Source: Caulobacteraceae bacterium (lineage in GTDB: Bacteria > Pseudomonadota > Alphaproteobacteria > Caulobacterales > Caulobacteraceae). From it: DNA of 23,623 nucleotides. The stretch lies in assembly GCA_004144935.1 (NCBI GenBank), contig SDZP01000011.1, positions 1-23,623 on the forward strand. Direction: 5' to 3'. Every line of letters begins with the position of its first letter. Position 1 is the first letter of the stretch. Of the stretch, positions 1-7,663 are shown piece after piece. The notes beneath the pieces were generated by a model, which was not told the DNA's origin, did no database searches, and worked only from the letters and a program-made list of their open reading frames with translations. The position numbers were made by a program, and so were the translations under genes.

Positions 1-58
1 GCTGTAGGCGCCGTCTATCCTTCCCCGTAAACGGGGAAGGATAGACGGCGCCTACAGC
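1..58. repeat. 58-bp perfect palindrome at window edge, overlapping holA stop
   Basis: Positions 1-28 are the exact reverse complement of 31-58, leaving only AA (29-30) between the arms. The inner core is a run of C, then GTAAAC, then a run of G, like the CTCCCCCG-CAAA-CGGGGGAG hairpin at 23338-23357, which suggests a shared intergenic repeat family. The right arm contains the holA stop codon (52-54), so on the minus strand the hairpin forms exactly at the gene end and could act as a terminator or 3' stabiliser, although no T-tract is visible. Because it starts at base 1, a fold-back assembly artefact is also possible. Confidence 0.75.
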
Positions 59-1101
59 CCCAACCGCCGCGCCCGCCCCGCGATGGTCAGCGCCAGCCGT
101 TCCGCGATCAGGCGGTCCGGGCTGCCGGTTTGCTTGCAGGCCTTGTCGGCGGCCAGGATTTCCGGCTGCAGGGCGTCGATGTGGTCGAGGGTCCAGGCGC
201 GGGCCTGACGGAGGAATTCGCGTTCCTGTTTCCAGAAGACGCCGCTGGCCTTGGCCGCCTCGGGCAGGCCCGCGCCGCTGGAGACCAGGGTCAGGGTGCG
301 GCGCAGCTTGGCCAGATGCATGCCCATGGCGCGCACTGCCGGCGGGCCGGTCTCGCCCTCGGCGGCGGCGCGGGCGAGGCCCGCCTGGGCGGCGCCCAGC
401 CGGCCGCCGAAGGCGTCGTTGGCGGCCTCGAACAGCGAGGCTTCCGGTTCGACGCCGAGGAACGCCTCCAGCTCGGCGGCGCCCACCTGCCGGCCGCTGC
501 CGGGGCCGATCCACAGGATCAGCCGCTCGATCTCCTGGCGGGCGACGCCCCGCTCCTTGGGCATGCGCGAGGCGAACAGGTCCAGGGCCGCCGAATCGAG
601 GCTGACCTTGTCGGCCCCGAGCGCCTCGCGGGTCATGCGGGCGATGTCGCCCTGCTCGTCTTCGTAGCAGGGGATGGCGGCGGCGGCGTTCGCCTTCTCG
701 GCCGCCTTGCGCAGGGCCGAGTCGCGGCCCAGGGCGCCGGCCTCGACGATCAGGAAGGCGTCGGGATTGAGCTTGCCCTCGGCGTGGGCGGTGAGGGCCT
801 CGGCGGCGGTCTTGTCCGGGGCGGCGCGCTCGCCCGTCAGCCGCACGCGGATCAGCCGCCGGCCGCCCATCATCGACAGGGCGGTCAACTCCTCCTCCAG
901 CTTGCCGGCCTGGTCGAGATCGGTCTCGGTCAGCATGGCGACGTTGAAGGGATCGTTGAGGTCGGGAGTGATGCGTCTGGCGAGCCCGTCGGCCCGTTCG
1001 CGGACCCCGCCGCGGTCCTTGCCGTAGAGCAGGACGGCGCGGAGGGTGTCCGGCGGGCCCTTGAGGATGCGGTCGACGTCGGGGCGTTTGGAAACGATCA
1101 T
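52..1101 (-). CDS. holA: DNA polymerase III subunit delta
   Basis: This is the clamp-loader delta subunit, which opens the beta sliding clamp inside the replisome. The 349-residue length fits the family. The N-terminal section around residues 20-40 (LRAVLLYGKDRGGVRERAD) matches the family's opening strand and modified nucleotide-fold region, the middle carries LSMMGGRRLIRVR and DAFLIVEAG-like segments, and the C-terminal helical collar domain ends in LAIAERLALT-like sequence. The ATG at 1101 has only a weak GGA upstream. It lies downstream of lptE on the same strand, the usual leuS-lptE-holA order in alphaproteobacteria, but is separated from lptE by a 133-bp gap filled by a palindromic repeat. 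Confidence 0.93.
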   Translation of the reverse strand: MIVSKRPDVDRILKGPPDTLRAVLLYGKDRGGVRERADGLARRITPDLNDPFNVAMLTETDLDQAGKLEEELTALSMMGGRRLIRVRLTGERAAPDKTAAEALTAHAEGKLNPDAFLIVEAGALGRDSALRKAAEKANAAAAIPCYEDEQGDIARMTREALGADKVSLDSAALDLFASRMPKERGVARQEIERLILWIGPGSGRQVGAAELEAFLGVEPEASLFEAANDAFGGRLGAAQAGLARAAAEGETGPPAVRAMGMHLAKLRRTLTLVSSGAGLPEAAKASGVFWKQEREFLRQARAWTLDHIDALQPEILAADKACKQTGSPDRLIAERLALTIAGRARRLGL

Positions 1102-1111
1102 TCCATCTAAT

Positions 1112-1223
1112 TCCGCTCATCCCGGCGAATGCCGGGACCCAGATTCACCCACGGTGTCTTGCCAAGGACCCTGAGCATCCGCGCCCTACAAACTGGGTCC
1201 CGGCGTTCGCCGGGATGAGCGGA
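1112..1223. repeat. REP/BIME-like inverted repeat between lptE and holA
   Basis: Two 31-bp arms (1112-1142 and 1193-1223) are reverse complements with one mismatch (T versus C). Each arm holds its own small palindrome of the type CCCGGC-GAAT-GCCGGG (1121-1136; second copy around 1199-1214). The 50-bp centre codes for nothing visible. In the lptE-holA transcript the pair would fold into a long stem ending about 10 nt before the holA start codon. I recall similar CCCGGCGAA-GCCGGGACCCAG elements being scattered through Caulobacterales genomes, but this was not checked. No clear target-site duplication is visible, so a MITE origin is unproven. Confidence 0.8.
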
Positions 1224-1234
1224 TACCTAAAAGA

Positions 1235-1726
1235 TCACCCGTTCCGCTTCAGCATCCAAACCGCCAGTTCCATCTGGATCTTGCGGGCCAGTTCGTCGGC
1301 CACCTTCTGTTCAGCGTCCTGCTGGGCGGCGATGGCGGCGTAGGGCTGTTCGGCGCGGTCGAAGGTGACCTCGGCGACGCTCATGCCCTCGGTGGCGGTG
1401 GCGCCGTCGGCTCTGGAGACCAGCTTCCAGTTGGCGGTGACCACGTATTCGTAGCGGCTGGCGACCCCGTCCGGGCGGCGGCCCCGCGGGATGCGGGCTT
1501 CCTTCAGGGTCAGTTCGAGGCGCCATTCCGCCGGCCGCGCATCGCGGGCCAGGGCGTCGTCGAGCGATTCGCGCAGCAGGGCGCCGGTGCGGCCCTCCGG
1601 GGCGATGGTCTCGACCGCCGACAGCCCCGGCGAGACGCCGGGGGCCGCGTAGAGGGGCGTGAAGCCGCAGGCGCCCAGCGGCAGGCTGAGGAGGCCGAGG
1701 GCGGCAAGGAGGACAGGGGTGCGCAT
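1235..1726 (-). CDS. lptE: LPS-assembly lipoprotein LptE
   Basis: LptE is the outer-membrane lipoprotein that plugs the LptD barrel and helps insert lipopolysaccharide into the outer leaflet. The 163-residue product starts with a short lipoprotein signal peptide ending in the lipobox LGAC, with lipidated Cys20, followed by GFTPLYA, the hallmark start of mature alphaproteobacterial LptE. The rest (LELTLKEAR, SRYEYVVTANWKL, YAAIAAQQDAEQKVADELA) fits the family fold and its C-terminal helix. The ATG at 1726 shares one base with the leuS stop (TGATG), indicating translational coupling. The same frame stays open far upstream inside leuS, but that part is only a shadow of leuS. Confidence 0.92.
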   Translation of the reverse strand: MRTPVLLAALGLLSLPLGACGFTPLYAAPGVSPGLSAVETIAPEGRTGALLRESLDDALARDARPAEWRLELTLKEARIPRGRRPDGVASRYEYVVTANWKLVSRADGATATEGMSVAEVTFDRAEQPYAAIAAQQDAEQKVADELARKIQMELAVWMLKRNG

Positions 1727-4308
1727 CAGTTGGCCACGATGTTGATGATGCGGTCCTGGACCACAATCACCTTGCGAACGGTGAGGCCGGCAAGGTGGAC
1801 CGAAACGGACGGGTCCGCCAGCGCCAGGGCTTCGACGGCCTTCGAATCGGCGCCCTTGGCGACCACCAGTTCGCCCCGCCGCTTGCCGTTGATCTGAACG
1901 GGCAGGGTGACCTCGTTGTCGGCGGCCAGGGCGGCGTCGGCCTTCGGCCAGTCGGCGTCGACCACCATGCCCGTCATGCCCAACTTTTCCCAGCAGGCCT
2001 CGGCCAGGTGGGGCGTGAAGGGGTTGATCAGCCGGGCCAGCACCTCCAGCGCCTCCTGGCGGGCGGCCAGGACGGCGTTCGACGCGCCGGCGGCGGGGTA
2101 GGCCTTCAGGATGTTGAGGAACTCGTACAGCTTCGCGACGCCGCTGTTGAAGCGGAAGCGCTCGATCGAGTCGCCGACCGGGCCGATCAGCTTGTGGGTG
2201 GCGCGGCGCAGGGCCAGGGCGGCCTCGTCGCTGTCGTCGAACGCATGGCCGGCGTTGGCCGGCTGGTTCTCGAACTCGGCCCAGACGCGGTGCACGAAGC
2301 GGCTGGCGCCCTCGACCCCGGCGTTGGTCCATTCGACGTCGCGCTCGGGCGGGCTGTCGCTCATCACGAACAGGCGGGCCGCGTCGACGCCGTAGATCTC
2401 GAAGATGCCCTCAGGGGCGACGACGTTCTTCTTCGACTTCGACATCTTCTCGATGTCGCCGATGGTGATCTGCTCGCCGGTCTCCGCCAGACGGGCGACG
2501 CGGACGCCGGCGTCGGTCTCGAAGGTGACGTTGGAGGGCTCGATCCAGTCGCCGTCCTGGCGGCGATAGGTCTCGTGGGTGACCATGCCCTGCGTGAACA
2601 GGCCGTCGAAGGGCTCGGCGACGCTCAGCATGCCCTCGTCCTTCAGGGCGCGGGTGATGAAGCGGGCGTACAGCAGGTGCAGCACGGCGTGCTCGACGCC
2701 GCCGATATACTGGTCGACCGGCATCCACTTGTCGGCGGCGGCCTTGTCGATCGGCGTCGCGGCATGCGGGTTGGCGAAGCGGGCGAAGTACCAGCTGCTA
2801 TCGACGAAGGTGTCGAGGGTGTCGGTCTCGCGCTGGGCGTCGGCCCCGCAGGACGGGCAGCTGACGTTTTTCCAGGTCGGGTGGCGCAGCAGGGGGTTGC
2901 CGGGGACGTCGAAGCTGACGTCGTCGGGCAGGACCACCGGCAGCTGCTCGTCCGGCACCGAGACCGGGCCGCAGGCCGCGCAGTGGATGATCGGGATCGG
3001 ACAGCCCCAGTAGCGCTGGCGGGAGACCCCCCAGTCGCGCAGCCGGTAGACGGTGGCGCCCTTGCCCTGGCCCTGCGCTTCAACGCGGGTGACGGCGGCG
3101 GCCTTCGCCTGTTCCACCGTCATGCCGTCCATGAAGCCGGAGTTGAAGATCCTGCCGGGGCCGACGTAGGCCTCGGCGGCAACCTTAAAGTCGGCGGGGT
3201 CGGCGTCGTTCGGCAGCACCACCGGCGTGACCGGCAGGGCGTACTTGCGGGCGAAATCCAGGTCGCGCTGGTCGTGGGCCGGGCAGCCGAAGATGGCGCC
3301 GGTGCCGTAGTCCATCAGCACGAAGTTGGCGATCCAGACCGGCAGCTTCCGTTGAGGGTCGAAGGGGTGGACGACCGACAGGCCGGTATCCAGGCCCAGC
3401 TTCTCGGCCCCCTCGATCTCGGCTTCGCTGGTGCCGCCGGCGCGGCACAGCTTGATGAAGTCGGCGACCCTGGGGTCGCTGGCCAACTGTTCGGCCAGCG
3501 GGTGATCGGGGGCGATGGCCAGGAAGCTGGCGCCATACAGGGTGTCGGGGCGGGTGGTGTAGACCTCCAGGCCGCCTTCCAGACCGGCCGGGGCGGTCCC
3601 GTCGAACTTCCAGGTCAGCCGCAGGCCCTGGCTGCGGCCGATCCAGTTCTCCTGCATGATGCGGACCTTCTCGGGCCAGCGCTCCAGGGTCTTCAGGCCC
3701 TCGATCAGGTCGTCGGCGTAGTCGGTGATGCGCAGGAACCACTGGGTCAGCTTGCGCTTCTCGACGATGGCGTCGGAGCGCCAGCCGCGGCCGTCGATGA
3801 CCTGTTCGTTGGCCAGGACGGTCATGTCGACCGGATCCCAGTTGACCGTCGCCTCGCGGCGATAGACCAGGCCGCGCTTCAGCAGGGCCAGGAACCAGCG
3901 CTGTTGCTGGCCATAATATTCCGGATCGCAGGTGGCGAATTCGCGGGACCAGTCGATGCTGGTGCCCAGCACCTTGAACGGCTCGCGCATGGCGGCGATG
4001 TTGTCGTAGGTCCAGCCCTTGGGATGGACGCCGCGCTCCATGGCGGCGTTCTCGGCCGGCATGCCGAAGGCGTCCCAGCCCATCGGGTGCAGCACCGCAT
4101 GGCCCTGCGCCCGCTTGTAGCGCGCCACCACGTCTCCCATCGTGTAGTTGCGCACATGGCCCATGTGCATCCGCCCCGACGGGTAGGGGAACATCTCGAG
4201 GATGTAGTATTTGGGGCGCGGGTCGTCGTCCGCCGTGCGGAACACATCGGCGTCGGCCCAGGCTTTACGCCACCTGGGCTCCGTTTCCTTGGGATTGTAG
4301 CGAGCCAT
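1726..4308 (-). CDS. leuS: Leucyl-tRNA synthetase
   Basis: It charges tRNA-Leu with leucine in the cytoplasm. The 860-residue length is typical of bacterial LeuRS. The class I HIGH signature is seen as HMGH at residues 48-51, within PYPSGRMHMGHVRNY. The KMSKS signature is exact at residues 621-625. The CP1 editing domain lies roughly at residues 220-410 and includes TTRPDTLYG and the GTGAIFGCPAHDQRD segment needed for hydrolysing mischarged tRNA. Two CxxC pairs (HCAACG, SCPSCG) look like a zinc-ribbon insertion. The C-terminal anticodon-binding part ends just where lptE begins. It sits 69 bp downstream of the DUF3576 lipoprotein gene and probably shares its transcript. Confidence 0.98.
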   Translation of the reverse strand: MARYNPKETEPRWRKAWADADVFRTADDDPRPKYYILEMFPYPSGRMHMGHVRNYTMGDVVARYKRAQGHAVLHPMGWDAFGMPAENAAMERGVHPKGWTYDNIAAMREPFKVLGTSIDWSREFATCDPEYYGQQQRWFLALLKRGLVYRREATVNWDPVDMTVLANEQVIDGRGWRSDAIVEKRKLTQWFLRITDYADDLIEGLKTLERWPEKVRIMQENWIGRSQGLRLTWKFDGTAPAGLEGGLEVYTTRPDTLYGASFLAIAPDHPLAEQLASDPRVADFIKLCRAGGTSEAEIEGAEKLGLDTGLSVVHPFDPQRKLPVWIANFVLMDYGTGAIFGCPAHDQRDLDFARKYALPVTPVVLPNDADPADFKVAAEAYVGPGRIFNSGFMDGMTVEQAKAAAVTRVEAQGQGKGATVYRLRDWGVSRQRYWGCPIPIIHCAACGPVSVPDEQLPVVLPDDVSFDVPGNPLLRHPTWKNVSCPSCGADAQRETDTLDTFVDSSWYFARFANPHAATPIDKAAADKWMPVDQYIGGVEHAVLHLLYARFITRALKDEGMLSVAEPFDGLFTQGMVTHETYRRQDGDWIEPSNVTFETDAGVRVARLAETGEQITIGDIEKMSKSKKNVVAPEGIFEIYGVDAARLFVMSDSPPERDVEWTNAGVEGASRFVHRVWAEFENQPANAGHAFDDSDEAALALRRATHKLIGPVGDSIERFRFNSGVAKLYEFLNILKAYPAAGASNAVLAARQEALEVLARLINPFTPHLAEACWEKLGMTGMVVDADWPKADAALAADNEVTLPVQINGKRRGELVVAKGADSKAVEALALADPSVSVHLAGLTVRKVIVVQDRIINIVAN

Positions 4309-4348
4309 GGCCGGTGTTTAGGGCGCGGCCCGCGCTGCAACAAGAGGT

Positions 4349-4371
4349 GAGCGGCGCGGGGAGCGCCGCTC
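4349..4371 (-). terminator. GC-rich hairpin between the DUF3576 gene and leuS
   Basis: Perfect 8-bp stem GAGCGGCG / CGCCGCTC (4349-4356 with 4364-4371) and a 7-nt loop, starting 7 nt beyond the stop codon of the upstream lipoprotein gene on the minus strand. Downstream on that strand the sequence is only mildly T-rich (CTCTTGTT), so it may be a weak terminator, an attenuator for leuS or a processing hairpin. Confidence 0.45.
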
Positions 4372-4377
4372 CCTTTC

Positions 4378-4854
4378 CTATTCTTCCCCGAGGTTCGCGA
4401 GCCGCAGCTTGCGGGCCCGGTCGAGGATGGCGTTTTCCATGTCGGCTTCGGTCTGGGCGGCCGTCGGGGCGTCGACCCAGGTTCCGCCCTGGTTGACCTG
4501 CTTGAAGACGCTGACGTTCAGGGCGTCGGCGCGCAGGCGCGTGTCGAGGATGTAGACGGTGACCTTGAACCGCTCGTTGGGGGTCTGCGGGTCGGTGTAC
4601 CAGTCGGTGATGATCACGCCGCCGTAGGGGTCGGCCGAGGCCAGGGGCATGAACTTGATGACGTCGGTGGCGGCGCGCCACAGATAGCCGTTGACGCCGA
4701 TCTCCGTGCCCTTCGACGCCTTCTTGGCGCCGATGCCAAGGAAGCCGCCGTTGCCGTCCTTGACGGTCTTGGGGCCGCCCGAACCACAGGCCGCCAGGGC
4801 GCCCGCCAACATCACAACCGCGCCCAACCTGAACGCCCCGCGCGCAAACCGCAT
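4378..4854 (-). CDS. DUF3576 family lipoprotein
   Basis: A conserved alphaproteobacterial lipoprotein of unknown biochemical role. The ATG at 4854 is chosen because GGAG lies 9 nt upstream; a GTG 7 codons earlier lacks this. The 158-residue product has a hydrophobic signal peptide with lipobox LAAC (Cys23), a Gly-rich linker, and then the family block GVNGYLWRAATDVIKFMPLASADPYGGVIITDWY, of which the NGYLWRA and SADPYGGVIITDW parts are most characteristic. The C-terminal third is helical and charged. It is the first gene of the leftward string preceding leuS, a neighbourhood I recall for this family. Lipidation is predicted from the motif; outer-membrane location is inferred. Confidence 0.85.
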   Translation of the reverse strand: MRFARGAFRLGAVVMLAGALAACGSGGPKTVKDGNGGFLGIGAKKASKGTEIGVNGYLWRAATDVIKFMPLASADPYGGVIITDWYTDPQTPNERFKVTVYILDTRLRADALNVSVFKQVNQGGTWVDAPTAAQTEADMENAILDRARKLRLANLGEE

Positions 4855-4996
4855 GCTATCTTGCTCCAAATCCACCGCGCCCCCGCAACGGAGATATTCT
4901 GTCCGGTGCGTCTACATCATGGCAAGACAAGGTCCAACGGGGAATCTCGTGGCCTTCCCGCCACAGGCGAGACAGGAATCGACCCCTGTTCACCGG

Positions 4997-5035
4997 TTGA
5001 CGTTGACCCAATCTCGCCGTCATCCCTTATATAAT
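4997..5035 (+). promoter_or_regulatory. Candidate promoter for the NtrZ-like gene
   Basis: The 232-bp divergent gap 4855-5086 contains two back-to-back TTGAC motifs (TTGACG at 4997-5002 and TTGACC at 5003-5008) and a perfect TATAAT at 5030-5035. The spacing from the second motif to TATAAT is 21 nt, longer than ideal; using the overlapping TTATAT at 5027-5032 gives 18 nt. Transcription would start near 5042, leaving about 45 nt of leader. Elsewhere in the gap there is a small imperfect hairpin (4945-4972), but no tRNA or other RNA gene is recognisable. Confidence 0.4.
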
Positions 5036-5086
5036 CCCAAGTGAGCTGACGGCCCGACCTCGGGACGGGTGTTTCAGAAGGCGGCT

Positions 5087-5491
5087 ATGACCAAGGGGCG
5101 TTACATTGCGGCGGCGACCGCGCTGATCCTGCTGGGATCGGCGGGGATGGCGCATGCGCAGAGCGCTCCCAAGCCCAAGCCGGCCACCGATTTCCGGGTG
5201 CGCGGCGAGTTCAACCTTCAGGACAGCCGCCTCGGCGCCAACCGCGCCGACCGCAGCATGCAGTTCGACGCCAAGACCGGCAAATGGGGCCTGAAGCTGG
5301 GCCTCGGCTCGCCGATCGGCCGTGAAGCCGACGCCAAGGACCTGGAAGCCGGCGCCTATTTCAAGGTGACCCCCAGCCTGCGGGTCGGCGGCGCCGTCGG
5401 TCTCGCCTCCGAGCGGGACAACCCGGTTCGCCGCAACGGCGAAAAGGACGAGGCGCCGCGCGTGCGCCTGGAAACCACCTTCAAGTTCTAG
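5087..5491 (+). CDS. ntrZ: NtrZ-like periplasmic protein
   Basis: A small exported protein of 134 residues. The ATG at 5087 is preferred over the GTG at 5069 because AAGG sits 5 nt upstream and the protein then begins with a clean signal peptide: basic MTKGRY, a hydrophobic core, and a predicted cut after AHA. The mature part contains KWGLKLGLGSPIGRE, AGAYFKVTPSLRVGGAVGL and a C-terminal strand ending in Phe, suggesting a beta-rich fold. The pattern resembles the family named NtrZ, described in Caulobacter as a periplasmic regulator acting on the NtrY-NtrX two-component system. This identification is from memory of the family. No ntrY or ntrX lies in this window; the gene stands alone between opposing genes. 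Confidence 0.6.
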   Translation: MTKGRYIAAATALILLGSAGMAHAQSAPKPKPATDFRVRGEFNLQDSRLGANRADRSMQFDAKTGKWGLKLGLGSPIGREADAKDLEAGAYFKVTPSLRVGGAVGLASERDNPVRRNGEKDEAPRVRLETTFKF

Positions 5492-5516
5492 GGATCGGCC
5501 GGTTTACGATCCGGCC
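5492..5516. terminator. Possible bidirectional hairpin between convergent genes
   Basis: Only 12 bp separate two convergent stop codons. GGCCGG (5497-5502) pairs with CCGGCC (5511-5516), and an alternative pairing GGATC/GATCC (5492-5496 with 5508-5512) competes. There is no T-tract on either strand, so this is a weak call. Confidence 0.3.
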
Positions 5517-6205
5517 CGCACGTCCGCGACGATGGCGGTCGCCAGATCGCGCTCGCTCGCCGGCAGGCGCGCGCCCACCCATAGCAAATCCTCATCCGCC
5601 GTCAGGCCGGCGTAGCCCAGCACCGGGTCCCGGCCCGGCGCCATGCGGCCGCCGATGCCCATGCCGTCCTGTCCGGCCGGGGTCTCGAAGCGGGCCTCGT
5701 GGTCGTTGAGCAGCCTGATCATGTCGGTCCCGAACGGGCCGAAGACGATTCCCTCGGAGACGGTGTCCTCGGCCAGAACGGCGTCGGCGAAGGCCTTGCG
5801 GGCCGGAAACAGCCGGGCGATGACCCGCGCGACCTCGAAGCGGCCTGAGGTGCCCGAGTAGGAAAAGTGGACCTGGACGATCGGCCCGGGCAGGGGCGCG
5901 GGCAGGTCCAACAGCGCCTCGCCGTGCGGCTCGGGGGTGACATAGAGGCCCGCGCCGTTGGAGCCGTAGAGGCCAAAGCAATGCCAGCCGCGCGGGGCCA
6001 GCACGGCAAGGTCGCCGGAGGCGTAATAGGCCAGGCGTCCGGCGACGGCGGCCGGGGCGGTCGGGCTCTGGCCCTTGCCGTCGGGCGCCTCCACCGGCCC
6101 CATCTGGCCATCGCTGGCGCAGCCGACGAAGGGGACCGGCGCACGGTCCTGCGCCGCCGCCGGGACGGCCAGGACCAGGGCCAACAGGAGGCCGGCGCGG
6201 ATCAC
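5504..6205 (-). CDS. Secreted protein of unknown function
   Basis: I do not know a name for this 233-residue protein. It starts with GTG at 6205, overlapping the stop of the upstream hydrolase gene by 4 bp (GTGA), so it is probably translationally coupled. An N-terminal signal peptide (VIRAGLLLALVLAVPAAAQ) points to the periplasm. Conserved-looking segments include FVGCASDGQMGP, the central PRGWHCFGLYGSNGAGLYVTP, and SGRFEVARVIARLFPARKAF. The two cysteines, about 23 and 71 residues in, may form a disulfide. No catalytic motif is evident. I recall similar uncharacterised secreted proteins in other Proteobacteria. It forms a unit with the alpha/beta hydrolase and thioesterase upstream. Confidence 0.75.
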   Translation of the reverse strand: MIRAGLLLALVLAVPAAAQDRAPVPFVGCASDGQMGPVEAPDGKGQSPTAPAAVAGRLAYYASGDLAVLAPRGWHCFGLYGSNGAGLYVTPEPHGEALLDLPAPLPGPIVQVHFSYSGTSGRFEVARVIARLFPARKAFADAVLAEDTVSEGIVFGPFGTDMIRLLNDHEARFETPAGQDGMGIGGRMAPGRDPVLGYAGLTADEDLLWVGARLPASERDLATAIVADVRAGS

Positions 6206-7149
6206 GGCCAGGCCGCCAGCAACGCCCGTAGCGCCGCCGCCGTGGCCAGCGGCTGGTCGATCATCACATGGTGGTCGGCGTCGGGGATGGCGAACTTGAC
6301 GATGTCGTCGGGCAGTTCGCGCAGCATGAAGGCCATGGTGGCCGGGAACATCAGCTTGCTCCGCTCGCCCCAGACCAGGGCCACCGGGCACTTCACCTGG
6401 CTGAGCAGCTGGCCGAGCGGCGGCATCTCGAAATTGTGCCAGAGTTCGGGATCGAACTTCCAGGTCCAGCCGGCGCCGGAGCCGTCCGGCATCGGCGCCT
6501 GGCGCAGGGCCTTGCGGGCGATCCAGTCGGCCACGTAGTCGTTCTCGCAGCCCTGCGGCGGGGCCAGGCGGAAGCGGGCCAGGGCCTCGGGAAGGGTGGC
6601 ATAGACCTTGTTGGGCCCGGTGCGGCGCGGCGGGCCGTTCCACTGGTGCTCGGGCGGATGGATGGTCGAGTCCAGCATGACGACGCCGCGCAGGCGGTCC
6701 CCATGGTGGACGGCGGCGTAGAGGGTGGGAAAGCCGCCGAAGCTGTGGCCGACGATGCGGGCCTTGCCGCCGTCAGCCTCCAGCCCGGCTGCCTCGATGG
6801 CCCCGAAGATCTCGGCGGTGAAGACGTCGGCGCTGTATTTCGGCCGCCAGTCGCTGTCGCCCATGCCCGACCAGCTGATCGCCGCGACACGGTAGTCGCC
6901 GGCCAGCATCGGGGCGATGAAGCTCCACCAGTCGGCGTGGGCGCCGTTGCCGTGCAGCAGCAGCACGCCCGGCTTGCCGACCTCGCCCCAGGTCAGGAGC
7001 TCGATGGCGGCGCCCTGGACCTCGAAGGTCGAGCGCTCGGGCTCCTGGGCGATGGCGGCCTCGAACCAGGCCGGGGCGGGGGGCTTTTCACCGTTGTAGG
7101 GCGCGAGGGGCGGCGGCACGTCCGGCCAGGGGGGTTGGCCGTCAGCCAT
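6202..7149 (-). CDS. Alpha/beta hydrolase
   Basis: An alpha/beta-fold hydrolase of 315 residues, probably an esterase or related enzyme; the substrate is unknown. The oxyanion motif LLLHGNGAHADWW begins at about residue 63. The nucleophile elbow is GHSFGG with Ser136, and the catalytic His lies in DADHHVMIDQP near residue 293; an acidic residue before it (WGERSKLMFP region) would complete the triad. A proline-rich N-terminus of about 30 residues precedes the fold. The ATG at 7149 overlaps the thioesterase gene end by 8 bp and the 3' end overlaps the secreted unknown by 4 bp, so the three are likely made from one message. Confidence 0.9.
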   Translation of the reverse strand: MADGQPPWPDVPPPLAPYNGEKPPAPAWFEAAIAQEPERSTFEVQGAAIELLTWGEVGKPGVLLLHGNGAHADWWSFIAPMLAGDYRVAAISWSGMGDSDWRPKYSADVFTAEIFGAIEAAGLEADGGKARIVGHSFGGFPTLYAAVHHGDRLRGVVMLDSTIHPPEHQWNGPPRRTGPNKVYATLPEALARFRLAPPQGCENDYVADWIARKALRQAPMPDGSGAGWTWKFDPELWHNFEMPPLGQLLSQVKCPVALVWGERSKLMFPATMAFMLRELPDDIVKFAIPDADHHVMIDQPLATAAALRALLAAWP

Positions 7150-7633
7150 GCAGCACCTCTTCCTTCTGGACGTCGACGTAGGCTTTTTCGCCGGGACGCG
7201 GCGGGCGCGGGCCGATGGCCTTGAACACCCCCATGCCGGTCATGATCAGCCGGTCGCCGACCCACATGCGGCCGCGCACGGTGAAGACATCGTCCTCTTC
7301 GGAGATCAGCTCGGCCCGCCCCTCGATCCAGTCGCCCAGCTTGCCGCCGGAGAGGAAATCGCAGGTCAGCCGCACGGTCACCCAGTAGTGGCTGCGGGCG
7401 ACGCTGATCACCCGGCCCCAGGCCATGTCGGCGAAGCTCATCAGCATGCCGCCGTGGCAGTTGGCCATGCCGTTGGTGTGGTGCTCCTCGACCCGGAAGG
7501 CCAGGGTGGCCCCGGCCGCGTCATGGGTCTCGTACAGCGGCCCGATCTGGCGGCCGAAGCCCCGGGTCCAGTTGAGAATCTTGTAGCCGTCAGGGATGTC
7601 GGCCGTCTGGGCTTCTGTAAGGTCGTCGGACAT
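7142..7633 (-). CDS. PaaI-type hotdog-fold thioesterase
   Basis: A 163-residue member of the PaaI/4HBT acyl-CoA thioesterase superfamily. The signature is NGMANCHGGMLMSFADMAWG (about residues 53-72), where the conserved HGG and the acidic residue in FAD form the active site of the family. The later VTVRLTCDFLSGGKLGDWIEGRAEL block matches the second half of the hotdog domain. It likely hydrolyses an acyl-CoA, but the chain or ring specificity cannot be read from sequence. The ATG start at 7633 has no strong Shine-Dalgarno. A hairpin separates it from the VOC-like gene upstream, so it may head its own transcript with the hydrolase. Confidence 0.88.
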   Translation of the reverse strand: MSDDLTEAQTADIPDGYKILNWTRGFGRQIGPLYETHDAAGATLAFRVEEHHTNGMANCHGGMLMSFADMAWGRVISVARSHYWVTVRLTCDFLSGGKLGDWIEGRAELISEEDDVFTVRGRMWVGDRLIMTGMGVFKAIGPRPPRPGEKAYVDVQKEEVLHG

Positions 7634-7663
7634 GGACCAAGTCTAACGCTCGTTTGAACGGCG

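Noticed and set aside
1112..1223. Insertion sequence or MITE
   Set aside because: No coding capacity and no clear target-site duplication; the internal palindromes favour a REP/BIME-like element, though MITE cannot be excluded.
1795..4350. Open frame of 851 codons on the plus strand opposite leuS
   Set aside because: It is the antisense shadow of leuS in GC-rich DNA: low-complexity Gly/Val/Asp/Arg composition, no family motif, and leuS is unmistakable.
4876..5086. tRNA or small RNA gene in the divergent gap
   Set aside because: The local pairings (4945-4972 and 4971-4990) do not form a cloverleaf, and there is no T-loop GTTCRA motif in the right place.
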